From positions 410,001-474,000 of the forward strand of contig CP141147.1 in assembly GCA_035235625.1 (NCBI GenBank): a stretch of DNA of 64,000 nucleotides, read 5' to 3'. Of this stretch, positions 59,549 to 64,000 are shown piece by piece (within the stretch, counting starts at the first letter, position 1; the number at the start of each line of letters is the position of its first letter). The stretch comes from Saururus chinensis. Taxonomy: Eukaryota > Streptophyta > Magnoliopsida > Piperales > Saururaceae. A program made the position numbers and the translations under genes. The notes below the pieces were generated by a model. That model searched no databases. It saw only the letters and a list, made by a program, of their open reading frames with translations, and was not told where the DNA came from.

Positions 59549-60566
59549 ATTGAGCTTCTAGCTTTGGGCATTCCTTGGCACAGTGAGGGTCTTGGCAGAT
59601 GAAACAAGCTAGACCCTTGGTTTTGTTAGAGTCAGCCTGCTCACCTCTCTTGCCCTTGAATCCATCTCTACGTCTGTCACTGTTGTGCCTGCGACCACCC
59701 CTAGAAGAAGGTGACATGTTTCTTTTCAGTGTTGTGGACTTCATCTTGTAGTCTAACAAATGCTCAGCAGTTATGATGGCTGCGGGGAGATCCCGAATGT
59801 TTTGCCTTTGCAACTCGTTCTACGGCCAACTCTGGATTCCAGTCAGGAAGTTGAAGAGCTTGTCCTCCTCCATCATGTGCTTAATGTCAAGGAGGAGTGA
59901 CTAGAATTGCTTCACATACTCCTAGACCGTCCTTGTTTGCCTTAATTTCCTGAGAGACTCTTGTGCGACCCATGCCATGTTTGTCGGGAGGAACTATTAT
60001 CTAAGCTCCTTCTTCATCATGGACCAAGTTTGAATGGGAGGACACCCAGTCGTAGCATCCTCCTCCAACCTGGTCTGCCACCATAGCTTAGCATCTCCAG
60101 CGAGATACAAGCTCGTCACCATGACCTTCTCTTTATCCGGGGTATGGGTTATCGTGAAGAACTGCTTCATATCCCAAACAAAGTTTTTTATGTCTTTGGC
60201 AGTCCGTGAACCAGAGTACACTTTGGGTTCGGGTACCTTTGCCTTCTTCATAGCTTGGAGTGACTTGGGCCTAGATTCCACCTTCATTGACGAATGAGTT
60301 GTGTTTAGAATGACCATCTCTATTAGAGCCATCTTGTCCACCAACTCGTGGATCTTTCCCACTATCTCGTCCCCCAATTCCTGAATCTTTTTCTTCAGAA
60401 AGTCCGTTGTTGCAGCCATGTTTGCGGCCAACGAGTTATAGCAAGCAACACTCCCAGTAGAGCTGCCTTCTCTTGAATCATCCGCATAAGGGGCTATCTC
60501 CACAATGGACAGATGTTGATCAAAAGAGATGATGCGTTCCTGGACAGAATGCAGGGAAGCCTGCAC
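59535..60566 (-). pseudogene. Chromovirus gag, degenerate
   Basis: Open from 60566 to 59997, then broken. The first part has a coiled-coil-like segment and a gag core (VPEPKVYSGSRTAKDIKNFV, then LYLAGDAKLWWQTRL). After several stops comes a basic region and a zinc knuckle CFICQDPHCAKEC (C-x2-C-x3-H-x4-C, one residue shorter than the usual C-x2-C-x4-H-x4-C). Gag would form the particle and bind RNA. The shortened knuckle and the stops show decay. Confidence 0.82.
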
Positions 60567-60748
60567 TTCAGCCAGCTACCCATTTGCCATCTTCATCGCG
60601 TCCCACTTGCCTTCAAGCTTTGAAAGGCGTTGCAGCATCGAACCAGCATGGCGGTAACTCGATTGCTACCTACCTAGCAAGGAACTTCTCTATCCTGGCT
60701 CACTGGATCCCTTCAAAACTCTTCCAAGTCCATTTGGTTCATTTAGAT

Positions 60749-60766
60749 CCTGACAATGGAACCAAC
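60749..60766 (-). promoter_or_regulatory. Primer-binding-site candidate
   Basis: Immediately inside the 5' LTR the minus strand reads GTTGGTTCCATTGTCAGG. It resembles a decayed TTGGCGCCGTTGCCGGGG-type site used by several plant gypsy elements. The tRNA assignment is uncertain. Confidence 0.4.
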
Positions 60767-61526
60767 TGTCACGGGTGCAAAGCTGTGCCTAGCGTCCACT
60801 CTCGTGATAGCCTAGTCGCACCTTGCGACTAGCAGCCAATTCCCTCTACCTTCCCACTCGAATGCGCAATGAGGAAGAAGATATCAGCAACAAAATACCA
60901 TCTCTATGCAAAGGGGCTACGCCTTGTGCTATATTGCTTCAGTCTGTCAAAACAAGGCAGGGAGAGGCAAGGCTGAATAACCAAGGTTAAAATCTGCCAT
61001 GGCTGCCTAACACCCTCCCTTCAATAGGCTCAGCCCATGATGAGTCCTAATGCAACTAGTATATACAAGTTCTACCCAGACAGTAGTTCGCTCCCATCAA
61101 ACTCTCCCCCTTAAGCAAGTATCCCCAACCTAAACTAGGAAACTAGAGATCTCCTTGTCCAGCTAGGAGTCTCAGGACACCATGCCTTTAAAGAGTCTAG
61201 TCTTGATGGGAAGCTGCTGCCCAGACTCCTACTAGAGCTAGGAGTTGGCTGAAATTGTATGGATGAGACTTGTCTACCTTAGGAGTCCGTCCCCAAGTGT
61301 GATTGGCGCCCAGCTCACCACTAGAGTCTTGCCCACGCTAGGACTCTTGCTCAGCCTGCTCCGCAAGGCTATCCAACGCTCCGGAAGTTGCTCCAATGTG
61401 CTGCCCAAGTGCATCCGAGCCCAAGGGCGTCCTTGGTTGTCCGCTGCCAAGGGGGCTTGGCTGTCTGTTGCCAAGCCTAAGGGGTTTCTACCCCTTTTCT
61501 CCACGAGACTGATTGAGGGGCTAACA
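60767..61526 (-). repeat. 5' LTR of the chromovirus
   Basis: 760 bp. Read on the minus strand it starts TGTTAGCCCCTCAATCAG and ends GCACCCGTGACA. Long stretches match the 3' LTR (for example CAAAACAAGGCAGGGAGAGG and GCAACTAGTATATACAAGT on the plus strand). Confidence 0.88.
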
Positions 61527-61689
61527 ACCTCCTACCCTACTATGCAAAGAGGGACTCTAGTATGGTTTAATGTATGCAAATTTTATTCTGTAGAACATCT
61601 TATGTAGGCATGCACACGATCTTAGATACTTTCATATCTGACTTGATGAACACTTGTATTAATAACAAATATTGGCAATTATCGTGAAT

Positions 61690-62800
61690 GTCATGTTTTC
61701 GATTACACACAAAAAACACATATTGTGTTATCTTATATACGATATGGAGCATATTGTATTATCAATAACATGTATTATTGACATGTCGTGTTATCGTATA
61801 TGCGATATGAAGCATATCGTATTATGGGTCGTTGGCTCAATGAACACACATATCGTGTTATCATTAACACTATATGGAGAATATCGTCTTATCATATATG
61901 CGATATGGAGCATATCGTATTATGGGTCACTAACTCAAAGGACACATATTGTGTTATCGTTAGCATGATATGACAAATATCGTGTTATCGTATATGCGGT
62001 ATGGAGCATATTGTATTATGGTTTGTCGGCTCAAAGAACACATATCGTGTTATCATTAACACAATATGATGAATATCATGTTATCGCATGTACGATATGG
62101 AGGATATCATATTATGGGTTGTCGGCTCAAAGAACACATATCGTGTTATTGTTAACACAATATGGCGAATATCGTGTTATCGTTAACACAATATGCTGAA
62201 TATTGTGTTATCGTATATGCGATATGGAGCATATCGTATTATCAATAACACGTATTGTTGACATGGCATGTTATCATATATGCAATATGGAGCATATTAT
62301 ATTATCAATAACATGTATTATTGAGATATCGTGTTATTATATATGCGATGTGAAACATATCATATTATGAGTCATTGGTTCAAAAAACTCACATATCGTA
62401 TTATTGTTAACACTATATGACGAATATCGTGTTATCGTATATGTGATATGGAGCATATCGTATTATGGGTCGGTGACTCATGAACACATATTGTGTTATC
62501 GTTAACACGATATGGCGAATATCGTGTTATCGTATATGATATATGGAGGATATCATATTTTGGGTTGTCAACTCAAAGAATACATATCATGTTATCATTA
62601 ACATGATATAGTGAATATTGTGTTATTGTATATGCGATATGGAGCATATCATATTATTAATATCATGTATTATTGACATGTCATGTTATCATATATGTAA
62701 TGTGGACAAAATCGTAACATAATATGACACATCATATAATCAATAAAATGTATTATTGACAAATTGTGTTATCATTAATGCAATATGAGTCACATCATAT
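61690..62800. repeat. Palindromic higher-order array of element B
   Basis: Units marked by ATGGGT(C/T)G(T/G)(T/C)GGCTC(A) followed by ACACATATCGTGTTATCGTT and AACACGATATGGCGAATATC. Marker starts at 61824, 61922, 62018 and 62114, then 62367, 62464 and 62560, give periods of 96-98 bp. Each unit holds about three palindromic submonomers of about 32 bp (TATCGTGTTATCGTTAACAC and kin), the same words as the element A array. Confidence 0.85.
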
Positions 62801-63154
62801 TATGAGCCATATTATCCATTATGCTGGAGGATGGGTCACCGACGGCGAGAAATGACAATTTTTTTGACCCAGGAAACTTCCGCGAAGGAAGAAAATGAAG
62901 AAATGAAGGTTTTACTACCTCTGTCACTTGCTGGCAACTCGCCCCTAGTGATCTGCTTCCGATGAGCCATTGTTGGTAATTCACCACCGATAACACCTCC
63001 CTACCCCTTTTACTATTTATTAATAAGAACTTGGGTATGGGTTCATTTATGACCTAAGGGTATATTTGTCCTGAACCAGGTCATATGGGATTAATTGTTA
63101 AAATCTAGGGAATATGGAATATTTGTATCTCGGTCCGGTAATATGAAAAAAAAA

Positions 63155-64000
63155 CTCTAATAAAAAACTAGAAATAGAGCGAAGAGGGTAATGGGAAGGG
63201 GACGTTACATTCCTATCTTCGTAGACAAATCTTATATAAATAAACACAATAGATATTTTACAATAGAGAAACCTCAGTACCAGAGATACTAATCTTGTTC
63301 ACCCTGATATTTCTAAGAAGGAAATACTTAAGTAGCCTACTCACCCTAGAAATTCTAAGAAGGAAGATTTAAGCAATTTGACATATCTAAATTAGACCTG
63401 GTTAACTTATGCACATAGACAAACCAGCCTAAAGCTCACTCTAGAAGTCTCAATAGCTTTCTTATTATAGCATTCCACTTTTCTCACCTAAAGGAGGAAA
63501 CCCATCATTTCGGAATGAAAAACCTTACCCATGGACAAAAAACCCTGCCCATTAAACGAAAAACAAATTCATTCAAATCTCCGATACGACTAATCCAAAA
63601 AACTATGACATTCAACGGTTAATCATAGCTTAACAAATTATTTTCATAATATCTGTGACATGATTCATATATGAATAATGCTAAGTACATAAAAGCATAA
63701 GTAATCATGTGAATAGCGGCCTTATTATGCATGAGACATGGTCTATATGTGGCTAATAAGATCATATAAACATAAGTGCGTATAAACATAAATGGTCATA
63801 TTCAGAAATAAGCTAAAAACGTGGAGCATGGTTCATACATAATTAATATCGCATATGTACAAACATTCATACTTTAGCATGATCATAATCATAATCTACT
63901 AGTAACATATGAAAAACATGAAGAAATGATCACAATCCAGCTTAAAATAAGCATGTCACTTTCACATTTTGCTCCGATTAGGAACAAAGACAGTGCAATC
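63155..64000. other. AT-rich DNA at the right edge
   Basis: No gene, repeat or element boundary recognised after the right end of element B. Confidence 0.45.

Larger units (their letters stand above)
54926..61526 (-). mobile_element. Ty3/gypsy chromovirus (chromodomain LTR retrotransposon), degenerate
   Basis: Full LTR-gag-pol-LTR structure on the minus strand: 5' LTR 60767-61526, 3' LTR 54926-56094. The pol order protease-RT-RNase H-integrase is that of Ty3/gypsy, and a chromodomain remnant follows integrase. Stops and frameshifts occur throughout, so it cannot encode active proteins. The LTRs are similar but diverged, and the 3' LTR has a replaced segment. The element sits inside element B. 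A 5-bp target duplication is not clear (GCCTT on the left, ACCTC on the right). Confidence 0.88.
54450..63154. mobile_element. Element B: second copy of the element A family, with nested gypsy
   Basis: The left end TTTTCATATTACCTAACCTAAG, followed by ATACAAATATTTTATATTTC, pairs with the right end ATATTTGTATCTCGGTCCGGTAATATGAAAA. These are terminal inverted repeats over about 40 bp with moderate divergence. They match the ends of element A (13345-17703), as does the subterminal block 54480-54680. Removing the chromovirus at 54926-61526 leaves about 2.1 kb: the left subterminal region, a short middle and the 61690-62800 palindrome array. No transposase is visible. A target duplication could not be identified next to the A/T-rich ends. 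Confidence 0.65.

Noticed and set aside
61690..62800. CRISPR-like regularly spaced palindromes
   Set aside because: Spacing is regular, but the intervening sequence is repeated rather than unique, monomers are diverged, and the genome is a plant nucleus.

Overview
This is a plant nuclear window, almost certainly from an angiosperm. It carries intron-split genes of plant-specific families: an SDE3-type RNA-silencing helicase, a GPI-anchored lipid-transfer protein, and broken pieces of a TPK potassium channel and a purine permease. The rest is AT-rich DNA packed with plant transposable elements. The species cannot be named from the sequence. No CRISPR array, operon, prophage, rRNA or tRNA gene was recognised.

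Four genes look intact. They are an intronless ribosomal-L1-domain nucleolar protein (3049-4308, +), a predicted three-exon single-pass membrane protein of unrecognised family (6533-7559, -), a three-exon LTPG (38210-39014, -) and a four-exon SDE3 helicase (49003-52597, -). Two gene relics are clear: the last exon of a TPK two-pore K+ channel with a 2-bp frameshifting deletion (18385-18530, -) and a purine permease piece lying inside a transposon (17099-17482, -).

Transposon layout. A LINE 3' end opens the window (1-398). A CACTA element with an exact 3-bp target duplication (CTG) occupies 7729-12839, about 170 bp upstream of the predicted start of the 6533-7559 gene. Element A (13345-17703) is a DNA transposon with ragged terminal inverted repeats, a degenerate plant-mobile-domain-like gene and arrays of palindromic monomers of about 31 bp. 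From 19.5 to 28.9 kb there is a three-level nest: a Ty1/copia element split by a second CACTA (19806-25957, AAT duplication), itself split by a 2.1-kb solo LTR (23792-25920). Next come a noncoding repeat, a truncated third CACTA, an LTR fragment and a second, GC-richer copia relic (29-34.5 kb), then an LTR-like piece and a LINE RNase H relic (37.2-37.5 kb).

From 39 to 49 kb is mostly unassigned AT-rich intergenic DNA with two Stowaway-like MITEs and a 50-bp near-perfect palindrome. From 54.4 to 63.15 kb is element B, a second member of the element A family. It was opened by a chromodomain-bearing Ty3/gypsy element (54926-61526, -) and has a palindrome array (about 96-98 bp higher-order units) at its right side.

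The most unusual signal is the element A/B family: two copies with matching termini, palindromic arrays built on about 31-32 bp, and a captured host gene piece in one copy. The genes do not form a pathway. The SDE3 gene belongs to the RNA-silencing machinery that acts against repeats of the kind that dominate the window, but that juxtaposition is not evidence of a functional link.
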